The notes beneath the pieces were generated by a model, which was not told the DNA's origin, ran no database searches, and worked only from the letters and a program-made list of their open reading frames with translations. A program made the translations under genes and the position numbers. A stretch of 64,000 nucleotides of DNA from Trichosphaerium sp. ATCC 40318 (lineage: Eukaryota; Discosea; Flabellinia; Trichosidae), in contig JALMLS010000374.1 of the NCBI GenBank assembly GCA_038496445.1, positions 124,001-188,000 of the forward strand. Direction: 5' to 3'. This document shows, one piece after another, positions 47,601-60,631 of the stretch. The first letter of the stretch is position 1. Every line of letters begins with the position of its first letter.

Positions 47601-49250
47601 CAAATTGTTGACATGTGTTTAAAACACAATGTACCTTGCTTTTACACCCTTTTGTCCCATACGTCTAAACTCTACACCGGAAACTTGTAAAACAGGACCT
47701 TTTCTCATTATGAAATGGCCACCATATCCATCGGTTTCAGAAAGATCGTCACCTAAGAGAAGGGAATTTAGACTTCAACATTCAAAAAAACCAAAAGACT
47801 GCTCTTAGTTTTGCCTACCTTGGACAACAATATGTCTTGTCAACAATCCAACTTCTCCCTTCTCATCTCCAGCACCCCAATGCATATAAGTAAGTGCAGG
47901 TGTAAACGTGATAGAATTGCCTTTTCATAAGTAAGTAACACTGCAACATAGTGGCGATGAAAAACTAACCGTTCACTGCTGTTATTGTTGCAGTCTCAGT
48001 TTGAGCTGGGAAGTCAGGCCATCCTCTCATCCAGTTCACTGATGAATCCTCAACAGTTTTCAAAGCTTCATGGAAATCGGTATTGGCGAAAACAATCTCG
48101 TCACCTAGCAAGGAGGAGTTAACAAAAACGAGCGAAATTTCTGTGACCAAGATTTGTTTTTCGTACCAACACTCCATCCTGGGTTATCAACTAGCGTTGC
48201 TGTTGTAGCACCAACATTAGCTGTAGCACCCAAGTTAGTCCATCCCTTTGTAGCAAGGCGACCATGCATAGATATACTACCGCCCGTGGCTACAGCCAAA
48301 CCCTTTGAACCAAGATTTGCTAAAGAGAGGAAAAAGATAAGCTTATTGTTTCTAGAAAAGACAAAGTAGGAAAAAATCCACATTTTGGTGTTCATAAAAA
48401 GTCGGTCTGGTTCGAGAGAATACGTACTTCCCAAGTCAAGTGGGTCAGCTCCCATATCATTTGTTTGAGAATTAGGTCTAGCGCCATGGAAAGTTATAAC
48501 AACCTTCTTTGTGATAGGACAATCTGGTGAACCAATTATCAAGTGTCCTTCGTTATTGACCCTGATCCATTTTGTATCTAAATAACAAAACATCGTAAGT
48601 CCTCGTAACGTCTATCTTTGTTTTATGACACAAAACAATCCCTTATTTCTCCGGAAGTTTATAAAACACAAAAAAGATGTTTTTCGAAGATTCCATGTGA
48701 CATAACACCACATGGTGTTGACGCAATGGAAAGGGAAACAGTGTATCACACAACGGTTGTAAAATAACCAAACGCTAGTTTCGCTAAAAAAGGATGTTCA
48801 TGCTTCTCGTTCATCACGTGATAATAAGATGTAGAATATTAATTTTGGTTTTTGGTCCAAACTTGCGTTGCTTGCGCAGAAAATTTTTGTATTTGTTTAG
48901 TGTACCAAGGTTAATATCAGCGTCATCAATAACGAGTGTTCCTGATATAGAGATTGATCCTAATGTATTTCCAGGCGAAGCAGAGAGTTTATACGTCTGT
49001 CCCGCAGGTATAACAACGTTAGCACCAGCAGCGTTCCACGCAGAAGCTAAACGTTCGTATTAATAAAAGTTGTAACGCTTTAGCTGAGAAACGTTGTAAA
49101 AACACTTGACACGTGATATTAAACATATCCTACGCTTAATGAATACGTACGCCACGCTTGTAGGCCTCCTTGATTATGTGGACATTGACCTTGTATTCCA
49201 ATTGTCACTATGCATAGCACCGCTACTAAAGCGGCTAAAGAGCTTGCCAT
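41698..49250 (-). CDS. Large secreted G8/parallel beta-helix protein (CEMIP/TMEM2-like) with DOMON-like domain and GPI-type tail
   Basis: The ATG at 49250 opens a signal peptide (MASSLAALVAVLCIVTIGIQ G). A G8-type domain follows (NAAGANVVIPAGQTYKLSA, DTKWIRVNNEGHLIIGSPDC, VVITFHGARP), then SKGLAVATGGSISMHGRLAT, WSVGDEIVFANTDF-like strands and a long beta-helix (about 46550-48450), as in CEMIP, TMEM2 and PKHD1L1. CEMIP-like C-terminal sequence lies at about 44700-46100. A Gal-binding-like segment (about 43700-44220) and a DOMON-like domain (about 42400-43100; VVYYSVGTDAIKIGVVCETN) follow. The C-terminus is SARGANSSAIHNTIVVGIMV plus a hydrophobic end, consistent with GPI anchoring. About 25 short introns interrupt it. 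It is probably a cell-surface or matrix protein; whether it cuts a glycan is unknown. Confidence 0.82.
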
Positions 49251-50565
49251 GCTTTGAACTGTGTTTGGTTTCAAAAAGTTTATGAAAAAAGTAAACACGG
49301 TCAATACACTATTGGAGTGTGCACGAATGGAACGAACCTTGCTAAACTCTGTAAATATAGGCTTACGCAGTGTAGTGATTGCAACGAGAGAGCTCGAAAG
49401 CGAGGAAACTCGTTTGCGCGTGGCCTCGTCTTACAATTTTCTGACATTTAAAAAATCAATCAGTTTAGGCTTACCTACGCGTTGATGGCTCTTGCAATGA
49501 CTGGTGAGTAAGGATATGTGATTTGGTTGGTGTCACTCGGGTAAATTGTTTTTGCTGTACTTCAGAGCAGCAGGTGCAGTTTTTCTTGATATCAGAATAC
49601 TTAAAAAGACTTTGGAGTTGTAGCAGAAAACAGATTTTTGGTGTTTGTGAAACAAAATGTACGTTTGGGGCAACGCTAGGACTTTGAAATAAATCATCAC
49701 AGTGGCCTCACAAACATTGTTCCTAGAGTTCTAAGTTCGTCACTGATGAATTGACGTACGCCGAAGAATTGGCACTTGCGCACGTTATTACCCTGTGTCG
49801 GCGTTTCAGTTCGCGAAAGACTACAAATTCGCTGTGAACTCTGTTGGCTCAAGGTCAAGTGTAGCTACAAAAGATCATTTTTGTTCATGGTTTTATGTAG
49901 GGCCACCGTTAACTTTCTTACGGCGATTTTTGGGGTCCATGTGGTTTGGTGTACTCTTGTGAAACGAGCGGGCATTTTATTAAAACGCAATGACTTGGCA
50001 TCCTTGTGGCTGTTCTGAGCGCGTTGTATCAGTGCGGTAGAACGCGAACAATAGGCTTTCTTAAAATAAACGTTATGAAAAGGGACTTTGACGTGTTACA
50101 AGACTTCCTTTTTATCTTTTAGCGCTGGTTGTTAGTATCACTCCCTTACACCATTCTCAGCCTGGACTATCGCCATTTATTTACACTTATGATACAACTA
50201 TGAAAAGCGTACCTGTCGGTGCAACAAGCACTAAAAGAATTGGGAACAGTTTGATAAAACAGTTTAAAAAGTAGACATTATTAATATCACGTGGCAACAC
50301 AAAAACTGCAGTAGCTACGCGGTGTGAATGTGTATTTTTCAGAGCAATATATGGACAGACAATAAACGAGACAAGCTTTATTACAGAGGTCTAATTTACT
50401 TGAGCAGAATTACTTCGTAAGCGAATTCTTATGACTATGGATTGTTTCAACTGTCAAGCTACGTGGTTCATTATTTTGACACCTCAACCTATGTATTGGT
50501 AACGTGCTGACTCTGCATGGAAAAAGAGGGCGTTTCTGATACTAATACGCCTGATATTATTTTAT
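49251..50565. other. Divergent intergenic region, G8 protein / NBAS
   Basis: About 1.3 kb with no supported gene. Short frames such as 49776-50018 lack features and joining exons. Promoters of the two flanking long genes should be here. An ATATCACGTGGCAAC site is near 50283. Confidence 0.4.
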
Positions 50566-53500
50566 ATGATGTCTGGGTATTACACGATGAATATTCTGGC
50601 ACTGTACGGTTAAAACCCCGATTTGTGTGGACATTGTATCTAACAAAACTTAAAAGGACCTAAACGTTAACACCGCAAAGCCCACGCGTAGCACAACTAA
50701 TGGTTTGATTCAAAGATTACATTAACTTTAACTTATTTTTTGGCTAGAGTACGGAAACTTGCTTCTTGACGCGTTGGGGAGCGGATATCGCTTTAGTGGC
50801 GCTTCTGGAGTAGAAGCGAGTTTACCTGCTTCATACATTACTCATCTCACTAAAAAGACGCCTCTGCACTTGGATTTATCTCCTAATGGTATGATACACC
50901 CGTTTAGATTCTTAATAGCGCAGTACCGTTTCGTTAAATTAATGATATTCAAAATCTTTGAAGAAGTTCATTTTTCAACTTTATCAAAAAACTTAACGTT
51001 TGTAATAAAATAGGTTCAAAGGTCGCTGTTATTATAGGCAAAAAAGTGTACATTCATGATAAAAAGGATAATTTTGAGGGTATCGCTTATGAGGCGACAC
51101 GTGCGTACTTCTTTTTTATTGGAATTTATTTATTATTTGCTTAGTTGCTTCATTTCCTGTTACCTTGTCACCTACTGTTAAATTACGATGGTCTTATTCA
51201 GGAAATATGCTTGCAATTTCTGTTGGATCTCTTATCTATTTACTTGATGCAAAAGGGAATACCCTAGCTACACTAAATGCACGTGACCGTGGTTTTACAG
51301 GTACTACAAATATCCTCATATGAGACGTTTTTCCTCATTTTTTTTAGATGGTATTGCTGATATTTGCTGGCACAAGACGTCAAATCGGTCATAGTACGAT
51401 GATTCATAAAAACATACTCTAAGTACTTTGTAGTTGTGAGATTGTAGTTCTTGGATACAATAGCATAGTGGATCGGTTTAGGATACCAACAAAAGCACCT
51501 TTTAAATTTAAGCGGTACTATTTTGAGCCTTTAATGACACTGAGCTTATTTTGTATCGTGAAGAGTTGTACTACCTGATGCTACCCTAAAATACGATAAA
51601 CTTCATTTGGATAATTGGCACGCGTGTACTGTAGCTTGCCATTATTTACCCAGTGAGAAACTCCTTGCAGTGTGTATGTACCACGTTTTGGTTCAAAGAA
51701 ACTATAGACAGACTTTCTAACTTCATTTGTTTCAGGTGGCTTGCCTGCGACAAGTGTTAAAGTGGGTGATATAGGTATAACATTATGGCGGTTGCTTGAA
51801 ACATCACCTTACTATGAATTGGAGTATCCTACCATGGCAGTTAATGCACCTGTTCTACCGGGTCCAATAGGTAACTGATTTTTTGCGTACCAATGTTTGT
51901 TTATTATTTCTTTAGGGATGATGGCACGTATGTCCAGAGCATACAGTTTCAGTTATGCTGTTCACTCCTCCTTTTTAACACATGTAATATTTTCCCCAAA
52001 TGGGAATACACTTGTTGTATTAGATATTGATGGTGCGTTAATGTTTGGATTCATTTGATTTTTTTCTCTAAGCTTCGGCTTAGGCAATCTAACTGTATGG
52101 GATGTTCAAAAGAAACTTAAAATCAGACATTTCACATCTGCTGGTCTTTATAAACATACTAGAGGAAGCACTTTAGATGATCATGAAGAAGAAGAGCACA
52201 GTAAGTATTTGATCTAAGGACGTTCGATGAGTGTTTGTTAATTTTTTTATTTTAGAGATTGTTGACGTCTCTTGGTGGAGTGATGAAGCCCTTATCTTGC
52301 GCCGAAAAGATGGATCAATAGTAGTTACATCTTTAATGTCAGAGAGGCCAACAAACTTGCTAGGTACACTTTGATTGAAGCGGTTGGAAAAGAGTTCTTT
52401 ATGTTACGTTACTTTTAACTAATTCGTTTTTTTTCCATAAAAGGTAATGCAGCAGAGAAGTTTGAACGTAATGTTAGTATTGTGAGTATTGGTGACGGAC
52501 GATTCTTGGCTTTTGATGGAGCTACAAAGAAACCAGAGAAGTCTGCAGCTGATTTCTTGAGTGATACACCAACGCCTAAAGAAGATGAATCTGTTGCTGC
52601 TTCTACATCTTATAGACTCCTTTCATTAACGAGTATGACTCCTGAAGGTTTGTTCATGTCAAAAGTTGGTACAGAAGAGTATGGATATGCTCTACGTCTT
52701 GCGAAAATGTACAACATTGATAAGGATATTGTATACAAGAAACGTTGGGCTTCAGAAGGTGTTACTGAGATTACTATCAAAGATTACTTGAGTAAAGTAA
52801 CTGATAAGACTTGGGTGCTTAGAGAGTGTAAGGAGAGAGTTCCAGGAACAGCTTTGGGTAATAGAAAGTTACTTGAATACGGTTTACTTTTGGTGAGTTT
52901 TGATAGTATTCTTCGTTTGCGTTGTATTAATTTTTCTAGACTTTACCAGCGTGGAAACGTGCTCAAATGCTTGAATCTGATTCTGAGGAAGATAGTGGTA
53001 GTTTAGAAGACGAAGAAGAGTTTAAAGAACCAGATACATTAACAGAACGGTAAGATACAAGAGTTTTGTCTTTTTTTTTTTCTTTGCTGTTTTGGCTCTA
53101 AGGTTCTTCTAGTATTTTAACTGAAGAGGATAAAGATATGTTGTACTGGCGCCTTGTATTCTTACATTACCTCAAGAGATTAAAGACTTATACACATATC
53201 CACCGTAAGGAGAAGAATAATGTTATTAAAACGACTAACACAGTTAATAGCATATTTCGATGCTGAAGCGTTCAAGATGTTCAGAAATGCTCATCTCATT
53301 GATTTGGCTTATGATTATGCATTTGAAAGTAACTTCAAGGCTATAGACGTGCGTAGAGTTGGATTATAAGTGTTTTGCTAATAGTTAAATGAAGACATTT
53401 TTCACGTATCATTCAAAGCAAGTGTTGCCGTATAGATTGGCTATTCTCAGTCAAATTTCTGAGATTGTTGATCCTACAGAGTATGGAAAGGATCTCTTAC

Positions 53501-56500
53501 CTTATGTTGAAGGTGGCGATTATGAAGGGCAGTGGGATACTAGAGATTGGACCAAACCTGATTGGGTACAACATGAGTATTGGTTCAAACAGCTTGGTTT
53601 TGAAGGTACGTTTTTGTGATAACTTGTGAACTGTTGATTTAAAGAATCTTTTAGGTGTTCATGAAGATCTTAGTAAAGTACTGAAAGCCTTTGCTTCTCG
53701 CTTTCAAGATACACTACTTCTTAAAGCAAAGGATGTCGGTAATGGTATTGGATATCGCTTTCCAACAGATGAAGTTTACGCTGAGCCTTTTGAGAGCGCA
53801 CAGGTAATTTTGTTCCTTTACAAGATTTTTCTTAACCGCTTCTGAGTAGAGCTTCACAATTAGTTTAGAAGGATTATACGAACCACATTATCCTCTGAAG
53901 TCCAGTGAGTTAACTGAATGGTATATTAAAAGGATAGAGAGTATAGAAGCAGCAACCGGCCAAGTAACATACCAAGTTTGTATAACTTAACTTTTAATTT
54001 TGGCTGTAGGTCAAGTTAGCTCAAAAGATGGTTACCTTAGGCGTTTCTAATGGTATCAAGGGATTAGATGATATCAAAACTGTTCTTTCAGGACTGAGCA
54101 CAGCTGTATATGAGTGCAGAAAGGAAATAACACTAGCAGAATTCCAGCGATACCCTGACTTTAAAAAACTATCAGTTCTTCTTGACGATAGCACAGATAA
54201 GACTATCATTAAGCATATAAAGGTACGATGAAACAACTGTACATATAAACTAGTTACCGAAGCGTAATATTAGGATCGCGTTATGCCAATGTTAACGGCT
54301 GAAAAGACGAAGTCAACTGTACAAAATCAAAGTGAAGGTATGTTCTTTTTGTTTTTAATTTTTGGTCTTGCCCTCATGTTTATTAACTTCTATGTTTCAT
54401 CATTTAGAGCCTCTGCTTATAGAGAGATATATGGAAGATCTAGCAAGGCATCATCAATTAGATGTTGTCATGTCAATCATTGAGCAGAGTAGCCCAAAAA
54501 GCGAGCATAATGATGAAAAGATTATTCCTACCAACTTTCACTTGACACGTATTGCCCTAAAATGTATATTTGTATGTCCGGATGTATCAAGCGAAGCGTG
54601 GAATATTATGAATGCAATATTTGAGGTACACAGATAGCGCTTATTCATTAGCACTTTTCTGACTTCTTTTGACTTTTCTGTTGTTGATTTTTGTTCTTCC
54701 TTTAAGGCTCTTCCAATCAGAGATGAAGATAATGATACACCTCAAATGAGCGCATTACAAGATGAACTTGATAAACTTGATGATTTCTTGTTGGCTAATG
54801 AGATACTTCAGAAATAGTGCGTGCTTTTTTTTTTGCTTGCATAAATACTGTTATTGTCTTTTGTAGTTTTCTATGTTTACGGTTTATTTAGTAACTTGTC
54901 TTTACCTATGGTTGAAATGAAACGGTTAATGGAGGACAAGGATCATGATAAAGTCAGAAATTTGCTTGTTGGTATAGCGAAAAAGGTATTGCTTGCTCAC
55001 TATAGTTGTGACTAGTTAACATTTATTTTTTTACAAAAGGGAGTTCAAGCTGATCCTCCTCTACCTGATAGAGAATGGGAGAGTATTAAAAATAATATGG
55101 TTGATCTAACAAACGTATTTTCTTTCTTTGGAGTGGAGTATTGTCACTCTCAGTTTTGCAAGGGACTTCTGCGTGCCGGAAGTATGTTTCTTTTTTTGAA
55201 GCACCTGAAAAGTGTTTGTTGACTTTTTACCTTTAGATTTCTCGCTGGCAAAGAATTACCTGACAGAGGCTATAAATGCAGATGAAATTGCTTTAGCTGT
55301 ATCTAGAGAGTATTTCAACTCTTGTACACATACAGGACAACCAGATATGAAACTTGCAAAACAATGGTAGGATAATAATTATCTTCTTTTTTTTTGTGGT
55401 TGTTTAACTTTTTGTTAAGTTTGTTGCTTATATCTCCACCAACGCCTCAGATTGTAAAAGAGCTCAAGTTAATAGAAGCGGCCTTCAAGTTCGCAGAACT
55501 GGGAATGGATACACTACCAGGTGAGCTAAGAGAGTTGTCATCTTGTACTGACGTTATCTAGTCAAAATCCGCATATCAAAAAATAAGCTTGAATTGTTTG
55601 AAGAGATGTTAAAAAAGAAGCCAGAGTACTGTTCTTTTTTTGCAAGTATTTTGTAGTTTTAAATGGTAACGTAGGCTTTATAACTCTCTTGAAGAGATTC
55701 TAATCATAGCTGACCTTCTTGGACGCAACAAAAAAGAGGATAAACATCAAATAATGCTTATGCTCGCTTCTACTGCTTTTCAGGTAATTGAACTTTGTTC
55801 TTCAGTCTCTTTGGTTAATGTATATTAGCAAGGAGATTTTAACAATGCTAATGCGCATTGTAACCAATTAGTACGTTCACGTTATGAACCAGCATGGCCG
55901 CTTGCAAAGATGCTTGCTTTAGAAGATAGATGGACTGATTATGATGCTCGAATGACTTTGGTACTTTTTTGTTTCTTTTGATACCTTCTTTCGCCGTCTT
56001 TCACTTTTTTAATTCTAAACAATCGCTTAGCTATCATTCACAATGGTGCATGCCCCTAAAGAAGAATTATGGTCTCTTATGAGTATATGGAGAACATTAG
56101 AGGTATTTAAAGTAGTCAATCAGCTGTTGATTAACTCGTTCCAAAAAAAGGCTAGAAAAAATTGTAGCAAGCTTGGTATTCGTACAGAGAATGTACCTAT
56201 CGCCAATGTTAGCCTTGATACACATAAAAAGGATATACACGATGTTTGTACTCAATACTTACACTTGTGCTTGAAGCAACTCATTGAATGGCAAAATGCC
56301 AATCCTTCAATTCAACCAAAAGACATTCGCATACCTAGGGCTATAACATATCCTGAATTCTATGACGCTTCTAATAAATCATATGATAACAACCTAAGGT
56401 ATGTTATATGTAGCTATGGGTTGTAAAAACTCCTCACTAACGCTTCTATGTCAAGTATCTATGGAAAGTTTGAGATGCCTGTAAAGAAGACGATGGCTCA

Positions 56501-59500
56501 GGAGTATATTCATAACTTGGCAGTTGTTACATCAACTGCTAGCAAGTCTAAAATAGAAACTATAAAACAACTTGCAACTATATCATTGGTGTCCGATATA
56601 CCTATGTTCAGCGGGTATATTCTATCTCTAAACAAGGTAAAAAGTCTTGACTTATTATCGAACTAACTTGTTACTAGCTTAAAGATAAACAAGAGTTTTT
56701 TGACAGCATGGTTGCTAGGTGTAATGATAACAAGGATGATAGTAGACCAGCTCATTTAGTCTTACATCTAGCTCTTTATTTCTTGTCTATAGAACTTGTT
56801 GTTGAACATGTTCCTAGAGATGTTTTGTATAATCATTCTCCTGATTCTATTATTGCAAGCGTAGAAAAGGCTTTGCAGAACGAGAAATCAAACAAATCGA
56901 ACAGAAAAAAGAAAAGTAAGATGCCACTTATCACAGAAGGAAGGGACGATATTGTCCAAGCTATTAACCAGTTTGGTAAGCGTATATTGGATCTATCTAA
57001 GGCTGAAGAGCTTCGTGTACGTCATAGTTGATGACTATTGTAAAAAATCTTTCTTTCAGTTACTAATGTGTTTGTTGTTTAGGCTTTGAGTATCACTGTT
57101 GATGTTCCTCGATTCACTCAAGATGACGATTATAAGAAGGAAGTACTCATATCTATTGTAAATTCTGAGCAAAGAGATGCTCTTGAGGTTGCTATTCTTC
57201 TTTCGGAGAAGTACCATATTTTGGATACTTGGACTGTGCGTTTTTTTAAGTTTTCGTGATGGTTTGCTTACTTTATTAGCTTGTTGTGAAACGCATGGTT
57301 TATGTCTTAACCTCCTCGTTTGAACTGGATGTTGAAGATTTCGTTAGTTATGAAATGGCTATACTTGATCGCCATGATGATTTGCTCAAAGAGCTTCAAC
57401 CTATTTGTCTCGATGTACGAGAAAATTTATTTATAAATTTTCTACAAAAAAAAAGTTGCTTGGTCTCACGTGTTTTGTAGATTAACGGAAGAAGCTATGA
57501 TAAACTTATATATTACTACGGTCTTTGTAAGGATTGTATAGCCAGATATGAACCTGGTGACAAGAGAGGAAGTAAAGCAAGAGTAAAACTCATAGCAAAG
57601 TATATATTAGCTTTGAAAACTCTTATGCCTGTGCGTCCTGAATCCTATTTTTTGTTGAACTTCCGTAGAAGCTAACTTTACTTCATAGCTTGGTCAAGAA
57701 ACACCTAACTGGCACAAGATTAAGAAGGGCACAGACGAGGCAATGAATGCCATTGCTGATATAATAAACCTAAAGAACGCCAATTCTATTGTCAAGATGT
57801 TGCCTAGAATAAATGGGATATATCTTAAAGATTCTCTATCAAAAAGTAATATTGTCAAAGCTCTTTTATTTGGCTTAATGTCAAGCAGTACAGAGGAAGC
57901 TCACTTGAACAAAATGTACGTCTTACACAATGTCTTGTTATTAGTATTGTTATCTTATTACTAATCCCCAATAGGGCAGCAAAATGTGGTACTTACTATA
58001 AACGTCTTGATGTTGTAAATCTCCTTGATTTTGTTGATCAAGTCACTGTTAAAGAGAGGGTGCGTTTTTTTTTTTTTTCTTTAAGTCAAGTTGTTTGTAC
58101 TAATCTTAGCTTTTTAGGGTCGTCTTATACCATTATCTACAAGACGTAGAATAATATCTGATACTTCTAGCTACATAAGGAGGCAATTAGAGCGTTCTAG
58201 CAAAGGTGGATACACTGAAGTGCGTTGCTCATTATTAGGATACTTAAACGTTACAAGACGTCCTGTCTTACTGTTCTTAGGAACCAAGCGAATCTTCTCC
58301 AAGCCTAGAGGGTGTCATTGAGCATTTGGGAACTTTAGATGAGCACTTAGAATTTCTTGTTTACGTTGATACTTTGTTGCATGACGACTTTGAAGTTGAA
58401 CACGAGATTGACCATAGTTTTTACATGAAACGACTTGAAGGAACTTTTGGAGATGATACAGCATTGGACGCTGTCTTGAAACAGCTTGCTGCTAATGGAG
58501 CACCAATATCCATCGTTAATAGAATTTTGAGTGGCGCTGGTGTGAAGAGGAACTTTATAGGAACTCTAGAAGACTTGTACAGCGAAACCATTACAGCTAT
58601 TCTTACACCCTTAAAGTACGTTTTGGTTTATTTGTATTTAGCTTGCACTCATACATGACATAGGGAGAATGAAATAGAAGATATGGAACCTGTTTCTGTG
58701 AGTTGTATGGCTGGATCTTGGCCTGCGGAGTCAAACAATTTAAGGTTCTACTACATTGGTGAGAAAGCAAAGAAGTTGTTCAATTTTTATTAATGGCTTT
58801 TTTAGACAAGATATGTGGCTCGCTTAACCAGTCTCTTATTGATAAACCACATGATATGACAGAAGAACAGCTTGGTACACATATAATAGTTTTTAGTATA
58901 TGGCGTAATGACTTGCTTTAGTTACAATCGCCGCTTGTGTTCTTAAAAAATTAAGACATATCACAAAGTCAAAGACTATAACCGATAATACATTAAAGTG
59001 TCGTATTTTGAATGCTCTTCGGTGTTCGCCACATCTATACATTGATAAGAAACAGTATTTACGTGATAGCCGCATGTATCAGAAGCTCTCGTCTCAAAAA
59101 CTGCTCGTGACGCTATTGGGAGATGATGTATGTTTTTTTTTTTGCTTTTTGAAAATCGGATTCTTAGCTTCCTTTTGTGGTTCAAGTTCAAGCTTAATTA
59201 AGTGCTTAGGTTGATGCTGTTGCCATCAAATCTGTAGAAGAGAAGAAAGAACTTATGGCAAGGCTGATTGTAACTGATAAAGCAAAAGAAAACCTAAGCT
59301 TGCTTGGAGAGCTTTTGAAGCTTTGGATTGAGAGTCAAGTTGAAGAAGAACAAAGTGATACTTTCCATTCAGAATGGGCTCAATTACTTGATATGGGTAT
59401 AAATCAAAAGGAAACATCTTTTATTCTTAACATGGGGACGTATAGCATGTCTAATGACCTTCTTGAAAAGAAAGTAAGTGATTGCATGATTGCTTGTTAC

Positions 59501-60382
59501 CTCAATTTTTCTGACTTTTTTTTAAGGAACAAGAAAACTTCCTTGCCAAATTACAAGCAACTAAAGCTGTTCCTGTATTGGTTTATAAGCTAGGATTATC
59601 TTCGAATATACCTTCAGTTATTGAATCAACTGTAGAGCTTGCTATAAGCCCTTACAGAGCACCACCGTCCAATCAATCTATTGCATTTTCATTCTTGAGC
59701 AACTTACTTTCTTGGAGTTCTACTCCTAAACATCAACCTCAATATAAACGTGATTACGATATTGAACTAGTAGCTACTATAATACAGTACGTATCTTTAA
59801 TCACATAACTACTCGGTTGACTGATATCTCTTCAAGGCGCCGATTACTCCACATGTTCACTGATACCCCTATTTATGGATTTTGTATCGACTTTATTCTT
59901 TGTTGTAACGAAATGGAAAATCTTCGATCTCAAAGAACGTATCCCTTATCAGAGAAGCATAGTATTAATGTTGATATACACAAGCACACAGATAAGCTTA
60001 ATATTGATGATAAAGTATACTCACTACCTCACACTGTGGCAGTGCTTACACTCAAAGGTTCGTTGTTTTGAACGTTTTTTCTTGCTTTGTGCGGTTGAAC
60101 TCACGTGCTTTTTTCTTTCAAACAGGTCGTTTTGCTGAAGCTGGTAAACTTGCTTGTCTCTCTAGATTGCTTCATCCTAGACTCCATATACTTAAGATCG
60201 CATTACAAGTCCTTCCTGTTTATTTAAAGGATTGTATTGATTCTGATGAATTGATGAAAAGTTCTGGTGATGTTGATCAAGACGAAGAAAAGGTTGGTAG
60301 TAATAATGTTGTAGTTGGAAAGAAGAGATGTAGAGAGCTTTGTGAAGAAGCTTTATCTTTCTTTTCTGATGCTGTTAAATAA
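50566..60382 (+). CDS. NBAS: NBAS/Sec39-family ER-Golgi tethering protein
   Basis: A very intron-dense gene. The N-terminal beta-propeller part shows HLDLSPNGSKVAVIIGKKVY, LRWSYSGNMLAISVGSLIYL with LDAKG, and TNEIVVLGYN-like strands. The NBAS-specific helical part is clear: TEEYGYALRLAKMYNIDKDI, IKDYLSKVTDKTWVLRECKE with RVPGT, and VLPYRLAILSQISEIVDPTE. Sec39-like helices continue to SDAVK at 60382. NBAS is part of the NRZ/Dsl1 complex, which tethers COPI vesicles at the ER, and in animals also supports nonsense-mediated decay. The proposed start at 50566 depends on an exon ILALYE|YGNLLLDAL joined by a GTTAAA..TAG intron that restores the frame; an in-frame stop rules out a start just before exon 2. 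TAAATAAA overlaps the stop and may be the poly(A) signal. Confidence 0.82.
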
Positions 60383-60631
60383 ATAAAAAAGACAAAAAAG
60401 AATAAGCCAATCATTTGTAAAAAAACCGTTTTTTCAATTACTTGAAGCACTTCATGGCTTGTACTGTTTGTCGGCCTGGTCTTCGTATAGTTATATCTTG
60501 TGCAATTGTACCTATTTCGGACGAATTTTCTTTGTTCAGAACACGTGGATTATTTGAAAAGTATTGACTTGTCGTCGACATTATTTATTATTCGCCGACG
60601 TATTTTTCTCTCTTACCTTACCAAATGCCTT

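Noticed and set aside
49776-50018. 80-codon plus-strand open frame with Cys and hydrophobic residues
   Set aside because: No signal peptide, domain or adjoining exon; it lies in the divergent spacer.
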